Positions 63,812 to 64,000 of a stretch of DNA of 64,000 nt are shown in pieces. The stretch is from Pithys albifrons albifrons (taxonomy: Eukaryota; Chordata; Aves; Passeriformes; Thamnophilidae). The notes beneath the pieces are model-generated. The model made no database searches, had not been told where the DNA came from, and saw only the letters and a program-made list of their open reading frames with translations. The position numbers and the translations under genes were made by a program. The DNA is taken from positions 111,091,727 through 111,155,726 of the forward strand of contig NC_092458.1 in NCBI RefSeq assembly GCF_047495875.1. Direction: 5' to 3'. The first letter of the stretch is position 1. Each line of letters opens with the position of its first letter.

Positions 63812-64000
63812 GTGTCTCGGTTTGAGGGGAAAAACCAAAATGTTTTACCCACAAGCAGGGGAGGGGCCTCCTCCACAATAATCACACCACTCTTTATCAA
63901 ATTTAAGAAAAGGAATTTTAATACAAGAAGGATAACTGCTATATATATATATATATGTAAACAGACTAGTGCAACCCACTTCCCCAACACCATAAGAGAA
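63812..64000. mobile_element. LTR-like repeat, cut by the window end
   Basis: Begins TGTGTCTCGGTTTGAGGGG, after a T-rich flank, and continues with CAAGCAGGGGAGGGGCCTCC, then AAGAAAAGGAATTTTAATAC. Starts of the TGTCTCGGTTTG / TGTCTTGGTTTG kind, followed by a GGGGAGGGGCCTCC-like block and an A/T-rich stretch ending TTTTAATACA, are how several bird ERV LTRs begin, from memory. Only the first 189 bases lie in the window, so neither the far terminus nor a target duplication can be tested. A TA microsatellite sits inside it. Confidence 0.5.
63940..63956. repeat. (TA)n microsatellite
   Basis: About eight TA units, inside the LTR-like sequence. Confidence 0.9.

Overview
This window looks like gene-free vertebrate nuclear DNA, almost certainly from a bird. 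The evidence is six 5'-truncated CR1 retrotransposon 3' ends, spread from base 148 to 63592. They keep the avian CR1 reverse-transcriptase C-terminal signature (FF-hydrophobic-RHWNR-PRE type) and the terminal ATTCTGTG-like tails. Several LTR-like repeats of avian type are also present. Many degenerate G/T-rich tracts (GGTTTTTTGTTTGG style) resemble low-complexity sequence that I associate with songbird introns. A passerine is my best guess, but the support for that is weak. The DNA is AT-rich, no CpG island is visible, and there is nothing bacterial such as ribosome-binding sites, operons or dense ORFs.

Layout. 1-15 kb holds a CR1 3' fragment (148-360), long single-copy AT-rich sequence with scattered G/T tracts, a second CR1 tail (11686-11812) and a striking C19/A17 tract (13211-13246). 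15.2-15.6 kb holds two abutting LTR-like avian repeats. 15.6-31 kb and 31.4-47.8 kb are single-copy AT-rich DNA broken by simple repeats, with a plus-sense CR1 at 31205-31446 and a minus-sense CR1 at 47862-47998. 48-58.6 kb has no recognised repeat but contains several blocks that read like conserved non-coding elements (homeodomain-type TAATTA/ATTAAT motifs in clusters). 58662-58947 is a compact 286-bp TG...CA element with a perfect 5-bp flanking duplication. 61631-62069 is the longest CR1. 63285-63592 is another CR1, and an LTR-like repeat begins at about 63812 and runs off the window.

Coding content. I could not support any host exon. The longest open frame (141 codons, minus strand, 61722-62147) is the CR1 ORF2 C-terminus. 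The other 115-129 codon frames are about what chance gives in 64 kb read in six frames. Two of them (12346-12705 and 59312-59698) have protein-like composition and are listed only as things to check. The window is either intergenic or inside a very long intron. T/G-rich tracts outnumber A/C-rich tracts on the plus strand, which weakly favours plus-strand transcription if it is intronic. I found no novel biological system. The most checkable items are the element at 58662-58947, the LTR junction near 15485 and the candidate conserved non-coding blocks.
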